Positions 1-8,593 of a DNA stretch of 17,140 bases are shown here, piece by piece. Positions within the stretch are counted from its first letter, which is position 1; every line of letters starts with the position of its first letter. Source of the DNA: Bacteroidota bacterium (GTDB lineage: Bacteria > Bacteroidota > Bacteroidia > Chitinophagales > UBA2359); contig JAHDGP010000044.1 in assembly GCA_020627525.1 (NCBI GenBank), positions 1 through 17,140 of the forward strand, read 5' to 3'. The position numbers were made by a program, and so were the translations under genes. Under the pieces are notes generated by a model. That model saw nothing but the letters and a program-made list of their open reading frames with translations, was not told the DNA's origin and searched no databases.

Positions 1-1
1 A

Positions 2-997
2 ACGCAATACAACAATGCATCTGTTCCTTTGCCACTTGGTTTGTTTTCTCATGCCGATCAAATACAGCAATGGCAAACCTCTATCCCGGACAAAAGAGCC
101 GCACTTGGTTGGGGCGGAAGAATGGCTGACATTCTCCGAAGCATGAACAACAACCAGCAAGTTTCTATGAGTATCTCAATGAATGGAAACAATATTTATC
201 AAGCAGGGAGTCGTACAACCGCTTACGCTGTAGACCCAGAATCTCAAATGGGATCAAGCATTAGAAACTACAACAACACAGCAAGCAATTGGGACATGAT
301 AAGATCCGCCACAATTGATAATTTGATGGATCAAACCTATGCAAATATGTTTGATGCTACCTATGCTGATATTATTAAAAATTCACAAGAAGCAAGCAAT
401 ATTTTTAATGCAGCTATTATGAATACAAACCCTATCAATACCGTATTTTCGCCAACAGAACTTTCTACAAGTTTAAAAATGGTGGCTCAAACCATTGCCG
501 CAAGATCCTTATTAGATGTTGGTCGCCAAACATTTTTTATTGTTTTTGGTGGATGGGATCATCACGAAGAATTGATAAATACTCAGGAAGGTATGCTGGG
601 TGTTGTGAGCAGTGCCCTTAAAGAGTTTTACGATTCAACAGTAGCTTTGGGTGTTCAAAATGAAGTAACCAGTTTTACTATTTCCGACTTTGCAAGAACC
701 CTTACTTCGAATGGAAAAGGTTCCGATCACGCTTGGGGAGGAAATGCTATCGTTATGGGTGGAAGTGTTAAAGGGAAGAAAATTTATGGCAATTATCCAG
801 ACTTGTATTTAGACAGCAATGTAGAACTTGGCAAAGGAAGAGGTGTCATTTTACCTACTACTTCCGCAGATGAATATTTTGCAGAACTTGCACTTTGGTT
901 TGGAGTAAGTCCAAGTGATTTAAATTTGGTACTCCCTAATATCGCCAATTTTTATGCGCCTTCAGCAACTAATCCGCCACTTGGTTTCATTCTTTAA
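2..997 (+). CDS. DUF1501 protein, C-terminal part (cut by window start)
   Basis: The frame is open from the first codon in the window; the first ATG/TTG inside it is not a real start, because the codons before it align with the paralogue at 4376-5779. By that alignment about 139 N-terminal residues, including the expected Tat signal, lie outside the window. DUF1501 proteins belong to the alkaline phosphatase/sulfatase-like group and are exported; their substrate is unknown. Visible family motifs are GGWDHH and SDFARTLTSNG followed by SDHAWGGN, whose Asp and His residues are the expected metal ligands of that fold. By eye it is about 70% identical to the second copy, with the same C-terminus (NPP-GFIL). 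The stop is followed after 10 bp by the discoidin gene, the same order as in the second cassette. The family call is firm; the enzymatic activity is unknown. Confidence 0.9.
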   Translation, partial: TQYNNASVPLPLGLFSHADQIQQWQTSIPDKRAALGWGGRMADILRSMNNNQQVSMSISMNGNNIYQAGSRTTAYAVDPESQMGSSIRNYNNTASNWDMIRSATIDNLMDQTYANMFDATYADIIKNSQEASNIFNAAIMNTNPINTVFSPTELSTSLKMVAQTIAARSLLDVGRQTFFIVFGGWDHHEELINTQEGMLGVVSSALKEFYDSTVALGVQNEVTSFTISDFARTLTSNGKGSDHAWGGNAIVMGGSVKGKKIYGNYPDLYLDSNVELGKGRGVILPTTSADEYFAELALWFGVSPSDLNLVLPNIANFYAPSATNPPLGFIL

Positions 998-1007
998 AAT
1001 TTGTATA

Positions 1008-2267
1008 ATGAAAAATATTATAGCTACGTTATTTGTTTTATTTTTTACTTTTGGTGAATGGGATTTAGTTGGTCAATGTGCTTCCAATGAACACTCCAAT
1101 GTTTGGAAAGATTCTTGGATTTCTTGCCAAACAAAAGCCAGTCCAAATCCAGCTCGTGCAAATAGCCACTGGATCATGTATGATTTTGGAGCACCTTATA
1201 ATTTGACAACCACCCGTGTTTGGAATGCCAATGAACAAGGAGCAACCAATAAAGGCTTGAAAGATATTATTGTTGATTATTCTCTAGATGGCAACACTTG
1301 GACTAAGCTTGGAAATTATCAGTTTAATCAAGCTCCAGGAACCAATACCTACAAAGGTTTTGCGGGTCCTAATTTTGGTGGTACAAATGCTAGGTACGTT
1401 TTAATTACCGTCGTCACTACTTGGGGAAATAATTGCGCAAGTTTGGCAGAAATTAAATTCAATCTCGGAGACAGTAACTTATGTACCGATTGTGAACTTG
1501 GATTGAAAATGAAATTACAGGCAGCCGATACTGGAAATGGCAGTTTAATGACTGAAAATTTAAGAACAAAAGGGCTTATTCCTATGGATGAACCTTTTTC
1601 TGGAGATCCTAAGTTTAACCACAATGGTGGAGAAAGAATTGAGAATACAAGCGTACTAAACCTTACGGGACAAAATGCAATAGTTGACTGGGTGCTGATT
1701 GAGTTCCGTCCCGCAAATAATACAGAGACCATTGTCGCCTCAAGAGCTGCCTTACTTCAGAGAGATGGCGATGTTGTTTTTACCGATGGACAATCTTCAT
1801 TGTCTGCCGCCCAGGTTCCGCCTGGCAATTATTACATCTGCATCCAACATAGAAACCATTTACCTGTTATGACTGCCCAGCCCATTCAACTTGGATCTAC
1901 CCAATCCATCAATTTTACAAATACCAATACTGCCACATTTGGCAACAATGCACAAATTAACTTAGGCGGTTACAATGCTCTTTGGTGTGGCGATTTAAAT
2001 GGAGATAACAAAATTATTTTTCAAGGAAACAACAACGATATAAACACTATATTTTTTGATGTCTTATCAGATCCAAACAACATACAATATCAATCTCATT
2101 ATATAACAGAAGGCTACAAAACATCTGATGTAAATATGGATGGTGAAATCATTTATCAGGGAATTAACAACGATGCCAACGACCTGTTTTTTAATGTTTT
2201 GTTGCATCCAGAAAACACTTTGCTTTCTCCTGCTTTCATCATAACAAGTGATGTACCGAGAAACTGA
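1008..2267 (+). CDS. Secreted discoidin (F5/8 C-like) protein with dockerin-like tail
   Basis: This is an exported protein of 419 aa. I chose the ATG at 1008 because it gives a signal peptide (MKNIIATLFVLFFTFG, cleavage near GQ-C24) and a 10-bp gap to the upstream gene; an in-frame ATG at 954 would overlap that gene. Residues 24-153 resemble a discoidin-type beta-sandwich (YDFGAPYNLTTTRVWNANE, YSLDGNTWTKLG, ASLAEIKFN), which usually binds carbohydrate or surfaces. Residues about 165-320 are a second beta-rich region with DWVLIEFR, ASRAALLQ, and HRNHLPVMT motifs. Residues 328-402 hold two Ca-binding-like loops (GDLNGDN and SDVNMDG), each followed by a QGxNND segment, a dockerin-like arrangement. 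No T9SS sorting domain is visible after them. It has a full-length paralogue at 5791-6957. Partner and ligand are unknown. Confidence 0.85.
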   Translation: MKNIIATLFVLFFTFGEWDLVGQCASNEHSNVWKDSWISCQTKASPNPARANSHWIMYDFGAPYNLTTTRVWNANEQGATNKGLKDIIVDYSLDGNTWTKLGNYQFNQAPGTNTYKGFAGPNFGGTNARYVLITVVTTWGNNCASLAEIKFNLGDSNLCTDCELGLKMKLQAADTGNGSLMTENLRTKGLIPMDEPFSGDPKFNHNGGERIENTSVLNLTGQNAIVDWVLIEFRPANNTETIVASRAALLQRDGDVVFTDGQSSLSAAQVPPGNYYICIQHRNHLPVMTAQPIQLGSTQSINFTNTNTATFGNNAQINLGGYNALWCGDLNGDNKIIFQGNNNDINTIFFDVLSDPNNIQYQSHYITEGYKTSDVNMDGEIIYQGINNDANDLFFNVLLHPENTLLSPAFIITSDVPRN

Positions 2268-2328
2268 TTTTTAAAGTTTTATACGACATTATATATTCAA
2301 TTCGTATTATTCAAAATATATTCAAATG

Positions 2329-2365
2329 AAAGTCATAGCATTTAATGTTATGGCTTTTACTTTTT
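2329..2365 (+). terminator. Intrinsic terminator after first cassette
   Basis: A 12-bp stem (AAAGTCATAGCA pairing with TGTTATGGCTTT, two G-U wobbles) closes a 5-nt TTTAA loop and runs into the T-rich tract TTTTACTTTTT. It lies 61 bp after the stop of the discoidin gene, with no other gene on this strand until 2518, so it should end the first operon. Confidence 0.75.
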
Positions 2366-2517
2366 AACGTTTATATATATGAAATTTCGTAATTTATTTT
2401 ACAAAATGTTTAAAACTTACTTCAAAGAATAAATTGCTGTAGCAATAATGCAGATTTTATCGTTAAAATAATTAACTTAATTTTTGTTTTAATTTTCATA
2501 ACCCATTGAATCTGCTT
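2366..2517 (+). promoter_or_regulatory. AT-rich leader of second cassette, weak promoter candidate
   Basis: Very AT-rich leader between the terminator and the DUF1800 start. The best Bacteroidota-type match (consensus TAnnTTTG near -7) is AATTTTTG at 2479-2486, seven of eight positions, with a TTTT at 2455-2458 in place of the upstream TTTG. In such AT-rich DNA this match could easily be chance. No Shine-Dalgarno sequence is seen. Confidence 0.25.
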
Positions 2518-4368
2518 ATGAAAAACTTACTCACTTTCTGTTTCATCTTATTCGTTGGAAACATTTGTTTTGCTCAACAATACCAAGATTATTTAGGGGC
2601 TGGTCATACGGTCAATGTAACGGTAACCAGCAGCAACAACAACCTTTCATCAAACGGCATCAATACCATCAATGCGGCAGGCTTACAGCCCGACCAACTC
2701 GCTGCTTCTCGTTTCCTCGCTCACGCCACTCTAGGAGCCGATTACGAAACCATTGATTACGTCAATCAAGTTGGTTTTTCTCAGTGGTTGGATGAACAAT
2801 TCAATCAAGGAGGATACGGCTTCCTTAAACATTTAGATGATACGTTAGCAGTTGCAGCTTACAGCCAGTTTGTTGCGGATGGAGGTTTGCCAGACGATTT
2901 TGGTACGTGGGGATATTTCCGATATGTTTGGTGGGAATCTGCTATGACAGGCAATGACCTTTTAAGAGACAGAGTTGCATTGGCTTTAAGTGAAATTTTT
3001 GTTGTTTCTGAAAAATCGAGCTTATTTGATTATGCAGAGGGTCAAGTAGATTATTATGAAATGTTGTACAACAATGCCTTTGGAAATTTTAGAGACCTTC
3101 TATACGATGTAACCGTGCATCCAACGATGGGTTTTTATTTGAGTCATGCCAATAATCCAAAATCAAATCCAACATTAAACAGATATCCAGATGAAAATTA
3201 TGCAAGAGAAATAATGCAACTTTTCACCATTGGTTTATATGAATTGAACAATGATGGAAGTAGAAAAACAACAGCCGCTGGAGATTTTATTCCAACCTAT
3301 GACAGCGAAGACGTTAGAGAGTTTGCAAAAGTATTTACAGGCTTAGCTGGTGCAGATTGGTCACGACATGCTTACGAAGCTGGTGCCACTGCTTGGGGCC
3401 CCTTTAATTTTGGTGAAGGCATTTGGGCAACAGACTTAACGCAGCCTTTGATAATGTATGAAGGCTGGCATGAACAAGGAGCTAAATATTTGCTCAATGG
3501 ACAAGTCGTTCCATCTGGTCAAACAGGCATGCAAGATGTTAATAATGCCATTGATAATTTGTACAATCATCCAAATGTTGGACCCTTCATTGGTTACAAA
3601 CTGATTCAGCGATTGGTAAAGTCAAATCCAACACCCGAATATATTGAGAGAGTAAGCAATATTTTTAATGACAATGGTCAAGGAATTCGTGGCGATATGC
3701 AAGCTGTCATTCGCGCTATTTTGATGGATTCAGAAGCGAGAGATTGCTCTTGGTTGCCAGTGAGTCATCACGGAATGTTGAAAGAACCCATCGTTCGTTA
3801 TACACACGCTTGCCGTGCATTTAATGCTTATAATAGTTTTGGAAGATTTTATAATTCAGCTTGGAATTTCAACAGACTGCAAGAACAACATCCATTGGCT
3901 TCGCCCTCTGTTTTCAATTTTTTCCAACCAGATTACCAACCAATCGGCGACATTGCAGACTTATCATTGTTCGCTCCAGAATTTCAAATATTTAATTCTT
4001 CCACCTCTTTAAATTATGTTAATCTGGTTCATTCCATGGCATTGTGGGATTGGGTTTTTGATGAATTTGTTGAGTGGCAACCCAACCATCAAAACATTGT
4101 CGATGCAGATTACACCAGTTTAAATTTAACAGATGAATTTGCACTAATTACTTCCAGTAATCCAACTATTTTGGATGCAGAACTAGATCAACTTTTAGAT
4201 CGTTTAGACATCATCTTGACACATGGAAATATGTCTGACAGAACCAGATCTGTAATAAAAAATGCAGCAATGGAATATGGTACCAATCAGTGGGCTAGTT
4301 CAGAATGGATAGTTAGATTTGCCATATATTTTACTATGATTTCTCCCGATTACGCCATCTTGAAATAA
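2518..4368 (+). CDS. DUF1800 domain secreted protein
   Basis: This 616-aa exported protein is first in the second cassette. The ATG at 2518 gives a clean signal peptide (MKNLLTFCFILFVGNICFAQ); an in-frame TTG at 2506 would only add four residues. After a short linker comes the DUF1800 start (QLAASRFLAHATLGADYETI), then RDRVALALSEIFVVS, the family hallmark ENYAREIMQLFTIGLYEL (from about residue 226), a following FTGL block, and KEPIVRYTHACRAF, corresponding to the usual K-P-x-E-x-V segment. The C-terminus (MISPDYAIL) is also typical. DUF1800 proteins are widely encoded directly before DUF1501 proteins; the biochemical role of the pair is not established. The stop is 7 bp before the DUF1501 start, implying co-transcription and probably coupled translation. 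No T9SS sorting tail is present. Confidence 0.92.
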   Translation: MKNLLTFCFILFVGNICFAQQYQDYLGAGHTVNVTVTSSNNNLSSNGINTINAAGLQPDQLAASRFLAHATLGADYETIDYVNQVGFSQWLDEQFNQGGYGFLKHLDDTLAVAAYSQFVADGGLPDDFGTWGYFRYVWWESAMTGNDLLRDRVALALSEIFVVSEKSSLFDYAEGQVDYYEMLYNNAFGNFRDLLYDVTVHPTMGFYLSHANNPKSNPTLNRYPDENYAREIMQLFTIGLYELNNDGSRKTTAAGDFIPTYDSEDVREFAKVFTGLAGADWSRHAYEAGATAWGPFNFGEGIWATDLTQPLIMYEGWHEQGAKYLLNGQVVPSGQTGMQDVNNAIDNLYNHPNVGPFIGYKLIQRLVKSNPTPEYIERVSNIFNDNGQGIRGDMQAVIRAILMDSEARDCSWLPVSHHGMLKEPIVRYTHACRAFNAYNSFGRFYNSAWNFNRLQEQHPLASPSVFNFFQPDYQPIGDIADLSLFAPEFQIFNSSTSLNYVNLVHSMALWDWVFDEFVEWQPNHQNIVDADYTSLNLTDEFALITSSNPTILDAELDQLLDRLDIILTHGNMSDRTRSVIKNAAMEYGTNQWASSEWIVRFAIYFTMISPDYAILK

Positions 4369-4375
4369 ACCAGTT

Positions 4376-5779
4376 ATGAGTAAAAAACACATAAATCGTA
4401 GAAAATTTATTGGTCAAGCCAGTTGTGCTGCTATAGGAGCCTCCACCCTTTTTTCAACCTTGTTTGATTTGAAACTAGCAGGTGCAATGGCAACCTCTAA
4501 TATCCGTCCAGTAAATGATTACAAAGCACTTGTTTGTATCTTATTGGCTGGTGGAAATGACTCCTTCAACATGCTGGTTCCAAGAGGAGCAGGAGAATAC
4601 CAAGAGTATCAAGACATACGTTCCACTTTGGCATTGCCGCAAAATAGTTTGCTGCCCATCACACCATTAACCAGTGATGGAAAAGATTATGGCATCCATC
4701 CATTTATGCCAGAAGTAAAAACATTATTCGACAACCAAAATCTTGCATTTATATCAAATGTGGGCACATTGGTGCATCCAACAACAAAATCACAAGTATT
4801 TAACGAAACCGTAGAATTACCGCTAGGCTTGTTCTCGCATTCAGACCAGATTCAACAATGGCAAACCTCTATTCCAGACAAAAGAGCGGCACTTGGTTGG
4901 GGCGGACGAATGGCAGACATCCTTCAGAGTATGAATACCAATCAGCAAGTTTCTATGAGCATTTCAATGGGTGGCAACAATGTCTTTCAAGCAGGCAATC
5001 TAACAACAGCCTACGCTGTGGATGCCAATGAAGGTATTGGAACAAGTATATGGGATTACGGCAATAATAATGACGCTTGGGCAGTATTAAGGTCTGCAAC
5101 CATTGACAGTTTGATGGATCACAACTACCTCAATCTTTTTGAAAAAACCTACGCCAACATCATTAGTAACTCACAAGATGCCAGCGATTTATTCAATACC
5201 TCAGTAATGAATATCAATCCAATTACAACGACTTTTTCTACCACAGATTTATCTAAGAGCTTGGAAATGGTTGCCAAAACAATATCGGCAAGAACGATGC
5301 TCGGAGCCAATCGCCAAACATTTTTTGTGGTTTATGGAGGATGGGATCACCACGATGAAGTGATCAACAACCAAGAATACATGTTGAGTATTGTTAGTAA
5401 AGCAATGAAAGAGTTTTATGACTCAACAGTTGAGTTAGGCATTCAAGATGATGTAACGACATTTACCATTTCAGATTTTGCCAGAACCCTAACTTCCAAC
5501 GGAAATGGCTCTGATCACGCTTGGGGTGGAAACGCTCTTGTGATGGGCGGAGGAGTTAAAGGTGGAGACATTTATGGCACATATCCTGATTTGTATATGG
5601 ACAACAGTTTGGATGTTGGTAGAGGTGTCATTATACCTACAACATCAGCAGACGAATATTTTGCAGAGCTAGCTTTGTGGTTTGGGGTAAGCCCCAGCGA
5701 TTTGAGTTTGGTATTGCCCAATATCGGTAACTTTTACGCTCCATCATCCAGCAATCCGCCAATTGGTTTTATCCTTTAA
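4376..5779 (+). CDS. DUF1501 protein with twin-arginine signal
   Basis: This is the complete copy (467 aa). The N-terminus has a Tat-type signal: charged MSKKHINRRKFIG, then a hydrophobic stretch with ASTLFSTLFDLKLAGAMA, consistent with folded export by the Tat system, common for DUF1501 proteins. The domain opens with LVCILLAGGNDSFNMLVP, the usual N-terminal Asn-Asp block of the alkaline phosphatase/sulfatase-like fold. GGWDHH (D324, H325, H326), SDFARTLTSNG (D367) and SDHAWGGN (D380, H381) supply the expected metal ligands. The ATG at 4376 is the only start that leaves the Tat motif whole and sits 7 bp after DUF1800; the discoidin gene follows 11 bp later. It is paralogous to the partial gene at the window start. 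Its substrate is unknown. Confidence 0.93.
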   Translation: MSKKHINRRKFIGQASCAAIGASTLFSTLFDLKLAGAMATSNIRPVNDYKALVCILLAGGNDSFNMLVPRGAGEYQEYQDIRSTLALPQNSLLPITPLTSDGKDYGIHPFMPEVKTLFDNQNLAFISNVGTLVHPTTKSQVFNETVELPLGLFSHSDQIQQWQTSIPDKRAALGWGGRMADILQSMNTNQQVSMSISMGGNNVFQAGNLTTAYAVDANEGIGTSIWDYGNNNDAWAVLRSATIDSLMDHNYLNLFEKTYANIISNSQDASDLFNTSVMNINPITTTFSTTDLSKSLEMVAKTISARTMLGANRQTFFVVYGGWDHHDEVINNQEYMLSIVSKAMKEFYDSTVELGIQDDVTTFTISDFARTLTSNGNGSDHAWGGNALVMGGGVKGGDIYGTYPDLYMDNSLDVGRGVIIPTTSADEYFAELALWFGVSPSDLSLVLPNIGNFYAPSSSNPPIGFIL

Positions 5780-5790
5780 AAAAGAGTGCC

Positions 5791-6957
5791 ATGAAAAGAT
5801 ATATATCAAATAGCATCAAATCAATAATAGCCTTATTTATTTTATTTACTGTAATTGGCAACACCAATACACAAGCGCAATGCTTGTTGGATCAACATTC
5901 AAGTAACAAAGACGATGCTTGGACTTCTTGCCAAACAAGTCCCAACCCAAATGCAGCTAGAGGCAACTCTTACTGGTTGATGTATGATTTTGGTTCTCCT
6001 TATTTTTTAGCAGATTCGCACATTTGGAACGCCAATGAACCAACAGCACTTAGCAAAGGAATGAAAGACGTTGCCATTGATTATTCCTTAGATGGTGTTA
6101 CTTGGTACCAATTAGGAACTTACACATTTCCACAAGGAACAGGTCTTACCAATTACGCTGGTTTTGCTGGTCCCGATTTTGCAGGATTGCAAGCACAATA
6201 TGTTTTGATTACTGCTTTAAATACTTGGGGAGATAGTTGCGCAAGTTTGGCTGAAGTAAAATTTAACGTCTCTTCAAAACTCAGAACAGAAATTCAGCTG
6301 ACTGCCTTTTTAGAGGGTTCCTATAACACTAATACCGGACTAATGAATGCAACTCAAACAAATTACATTCCATTGAGTCAAGTTTACTATGATGCACCTT
6401 ACAATTATTCAGGAGCAGAATCACTTACCAGCATTCCAACAGATATGATTGACTGGGTTTTGGTAGAAGTGAGGCAAGGAACACCCAACACCACAGGTGG
6501 CAGAAACACCCAAACGATAGCAAGCAAAGCCGCAATACTAAAAAGCAACGGACAAATTGTAGATGCTACGGGCGGACCATTGACTTTCGACCTAGCGCAA
6601 GGAGGCGAGTATTATTTTTGCCTCCGTCACCGAAACCATTTAGATGTATTGACGAATACCGCAATAACTGCAAATGCACCCATCCTAACCTACGATTTCA
6701 CCACCAATACAAATCAAGCATTTGGGTCTGGGCAGTTAAAAGCAATGTCTGATGGCAAAGCCGCTTTATACGCAGGAGATTTCAACCAAGACGGACTCAT
6801 TCAAACCACCGACTTCGACGTTTGGGTCGTTCGTCCAGCGATATTGTACAGCTACGAAGCAGCAGACGGAAACCTAGACGGAACCGTCCAAGTAACAGAT
6901 TACGACATCTGGTACCTCAACCGATCAAAGTTGGGGATAGCGGAGATTGGGTTTTAG
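5791..6957 (+). CDS. Secreted discoidin-like protein with dockerin-type tail
   Basis: Last gene of the second cassette, 388 aa. The signal peptide runs to about residue 30 (SIIALFILFTVIGNTNTQAQ), and mature residue C31 aligns with C24 of the paralogue at 1008-2267. Residues 31-160 form the discoidin-like domain (MYDFGSPYFLADSHIWNANE, YSLDGVTWYQLG, ASLAEVKFN). Residues about 165-315 match the paralogue's middle region (DWVLVEVR, ASKAAILK, LRHRNHLDVLT). The tail has two loops, GDFNQDG (from residue 329) and ADGNLDG, each followed by a TDxDxW helix start, closer to classical dockerin type I than the QGxNND version in the other copy. No T9SS domain follows. The 11-bp gap to DUF1501 and conserved order argue that it works with the other two products at the cell surface. 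Confidence 0.88.
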   Translation: MKRYISNSIKSIIALFILFTVIGNTNTQAQCLLDQHSSNKDDAWTSCQTSPNPNAARGNSYWLMYDFGSPYFLADSHIWNANEPTALSKGMKDVAIDYSLDGVTWYQLGTYTFPQGTGLTNYAGFAGPDFAGLQAQYVLITALNTWGDSCASLAEVKFNVSSKLRTEIQLTAFLEGSYNTNTGLMNATQTNYIPLSQVYYDAPYNYSGAESLTSIPTDMIDWVLVEVRQGTPNTTGGRNTQTIASKAAILKSNGQIVDATGGPLTFDLAQGGEYYFCLRHRNHLDVLTNTAITANAPILTYDFTTNTNQAFGSGQLKAMSDGKAALYAGDFNQDGLIQTTDFDVWVVRPAILYSYEAADGNLDGTVQVTDYDIWYLNRSKLGIAEIGF

Positions 6958-6977
6958 GGAGAATTTTTCTATACGCA

Positions 6978-6999
6978 ACGGACGTCATCTCAGAATTTT
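6978..6999 (+). repeat. Partial copy of the intergenic repeat core
   Basis: A 22-nt stretch containing GTCATCTCAGAATTTT matches 7013-7034 in repeat copy A at 21 of 22 positions. It represents only the left arm of the repeat; the right arm is absent, so it cannot form the stem alone. It may be the trace of an earlier insertion or of a partial duplication. Confidence 0.75.
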
Positions 7000-7007
7000 T
7001 CCCTTCT

Positions 7008-7109
7008 GCGTAACGAACGTCATCTCAGAATTTTCTGGAATGAAATGTAAGAAAATGTCTGTGATCCCCTAACGATGGAAAACCTAAACAAAGCGTGAAC
7101 GGCAGAACC
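7008..7109 (+). repeat. Stem-loop intergenic repeat, copy A
   Basis: The first 68 nt (GCGTAAC to CCCCTAACGA) match copy B at 8594-8661 at 64 positions with no gap. After a 1-nt offset a further stretch of about 31 nt matches at about 23 positions. The arms ATCTCAGA (7022-7029) and TCTGTGAT (7058-7065) are complementary except for one T-T mismatch. It lies between the stop of the second cassette and the interrupted gene at 7304. Confidence 0.8.
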
Positions 7110-7303
7110 ATTCTTACACTTTTCTCATTGGACAAAAAAACTTGAGTTGATACACTATTTTGCGAGCTTTTCACAATAATTTCAGCCAAAGAATTAAATA
7201 CCTTGAACACAAATAAACATTTGCTATAAACTCTTAAAAGATTTATATTAGTACTTCATTTATATGAACCCAATTTTATTTTTTATCAATTAAATAAATC
7301 TAT

Positions 7304-8080
7304 ATGAGTAGTTTTTGGTCAGAGAAGTCTGTCGGTACATTTGCGTGGAATGAAAAACCAAGTATTGGTGCATCAGGCATTACCTTAAAATTAAACAGTC
7401 GAAGAATATGGAAATAATCTGTTGATGAATCTGGAAATGTAACTTATACACCTGAAGAAGGAGATTCTTTTGAGACATTTGTAGAGCAATATGATGTAAA
7501 AAAAGAAAAAGCAGTTGAGCTGTTTAAAGAACACGGTCTTGACGAATATCTTCCACAAGAAAAGGAAGAAGATAAAACCATTATGGGTTATAAATATGGC
7601 ACCAAAGTGGTTGAAACATTCAAAAAATTTAGCAGAGAAGATCTTTACTGTCAAGATAAATCAATCCAGACAGATGAAGTGTACAAATTAAATTCATTCG
7701 CTGTTACAGATCAAACCAAAGCAGATCACTTAAGAACACTTTGCATTTATGCCAACAATAACGGTCTGGTCAAGTTACACCTAGATGATCATTTTGATAT
7801 TGCTACACATACTGGCTTTGGAGGATTAACAGGTTTGACTTTCAAAGGAGAGTTTAGATTTCCTGAAGGAAACATTCCATTTAGAATCGCCTCTTTTTCA
7901 GGTTTGCCTGGCGGTTGGTCAGAAGTAGATTACCCACCTCAAGCTACAGGTGGATACGGAAATATTATCTATTACAAGTTTGATTTATTCCATGGGGGTG
8001 GATACGAGGGATTAACAGTTGTATTTGACAGCCTTACTTTAGAACAATTTGACTTATTGGAAAAATACTTTAAATGGTAA
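7304..8080 (+). pseudogene. Unrecognised protein gene with one in-frame stop (TAA at 7415)
   Basis: From the ATG at 7304 the frame reads MSSFWSEKSVGTFAWNEKP and continues for 37 codons to a TAA at 7415-7417. The same frame then stays open to 8080 with protein-like composition (SVDESGNVTYTPEEGDSFE), so the simplest reading is a gene of 258 codons with one nonsense change. If the stop is real, translation could restart only at the ATG at 7583, giving 165 aa (MGYKYGTKVVETFKKFSRED). I do not recognise the family. There is no signal peptide; the C-terminal half is rich in Gly, aromatic and acidic residues (GYGNIIYYKFDLFHGGGYEG) and ends in a short helix (LTLEQFDLLEKYFKW). It overlaps the following lipoprotein gene by 7 bp, so the two were probably co-translated. 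A sequencing error at 7415 is the alternative. Confidence 0.6.
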
Positions 8081-8565
8081 AACAAATCTCCTCTTTAATT
8101 TTTCTAGTACTATTTGTTTGGGGATGCACAAGCAACAAATGCAACTTCAAAGAATTGGCTATTGACGAGTTTTTGATTATGGAAAATCACATTTATGGCG
8201 ACTCGCTATACATCTACCAAAACTACGGAACACCTGACAACATAAAAGATTTCAGAGGACAAACCACTCTGGAATATAATTCAGAGGACATTTCATTTGG
8301 GTTCAGAAAAAAAGAAGCGAACCATTACGAACTCGGCTATATTAAATTTCACAATTACAAAGACAATCTTTTAAGCATCAACGGTCATTCATTTACGAAA
8401 AATGATTTTGATGCTAAAAGTGTAAAAAACAATATCGGCTGCGCCGCTCTAATGTTTAATGTTCCTGATGACAATTACAGCCTCGTCCGATTTTTAAGTG
8501 ATAAAGAAACAATGAGACCAAATTTTGCTTTTGAGGGGAAAATGCTGGTGGATGTTTTGTTTTGA
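8074..8565 (+). CDS. Small lipoprotein, family unknown
   Basis: This 163-aa protein begins with a lipoprotein signal peptide: MVKQISSLIFLVLFVWGC, with a lipobox ending in C18. It would be lipidated and anchored on the periplasmic side of the inner membrane or carried to the outer membrane. The ATG overlaps the stop of the preceding gene (ATGGTAA), suggesting translational coupling and related functions. The rest has no family I recognise: a tyrosine-rich part (YGDSLYIYQNYGTPDN), a beta-rich middle (TTLEYNSEDISFGFR, YELGYIKFHNYKDN) and a further Cys (C140). The opening DSLYIYQNYGTP followed by a strand-rich region resembles small periplasmic beta proteins, but this is only an impression. An immunity or partner role for the upstream product is conceivable and untested. 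Confidence 0.75.
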   Translation: MVKQISSLIFLVLFVWGCTSNKCNFKELAIDEFLIMENHIYGDSLYIYQNYGTPDNIKDFRGQTTLEYNSEDISFGFRKKEANHYELGYIKFHNYKDNLLSINGHSFTKNDFDAKSVKNNIGCAALMFNVPDDNYSLVRFLSDKETMRPNFAFEGKMLVDVLF

Positions 8566-8593
8566 GGTTGGTGGTTTTCGTTTACTTTTCCTT

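Larger units (their letters stand above)
6958..7303. other. 346-bp intergenic region containing repeat copy A
   Basis: No gene is supported here. The first 150 bp hold the stem-loop repeat copy A (7008-7109) and an extra 22-nt half copy upstream (6978-6999). The rest, 7110-7303, is AT-rich leader of the following gene. A minus-strand frame of about 60 codons at 7025-7210 begins with GTG, runs into the repeat and has no recognisable content, so I do not call it. Confidence 0.6.

Noticed and set aside
1349..1732. Minus-strand open frame of 127 codons
   Set aside because: It lies wholly inside the discoidin gene on the opposite strand, has no recognisable content, and the plus-strand frame has clear domain motifs and a full-length paralogue.
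7391..7654. Minus-strand frame of 87 codons, very Phe-rich
   Set aside because: Antisense to the interrupted gene; its composition is the complement of Lys/Glu-rich coding sequence. It does not explain the TAA at 7415.
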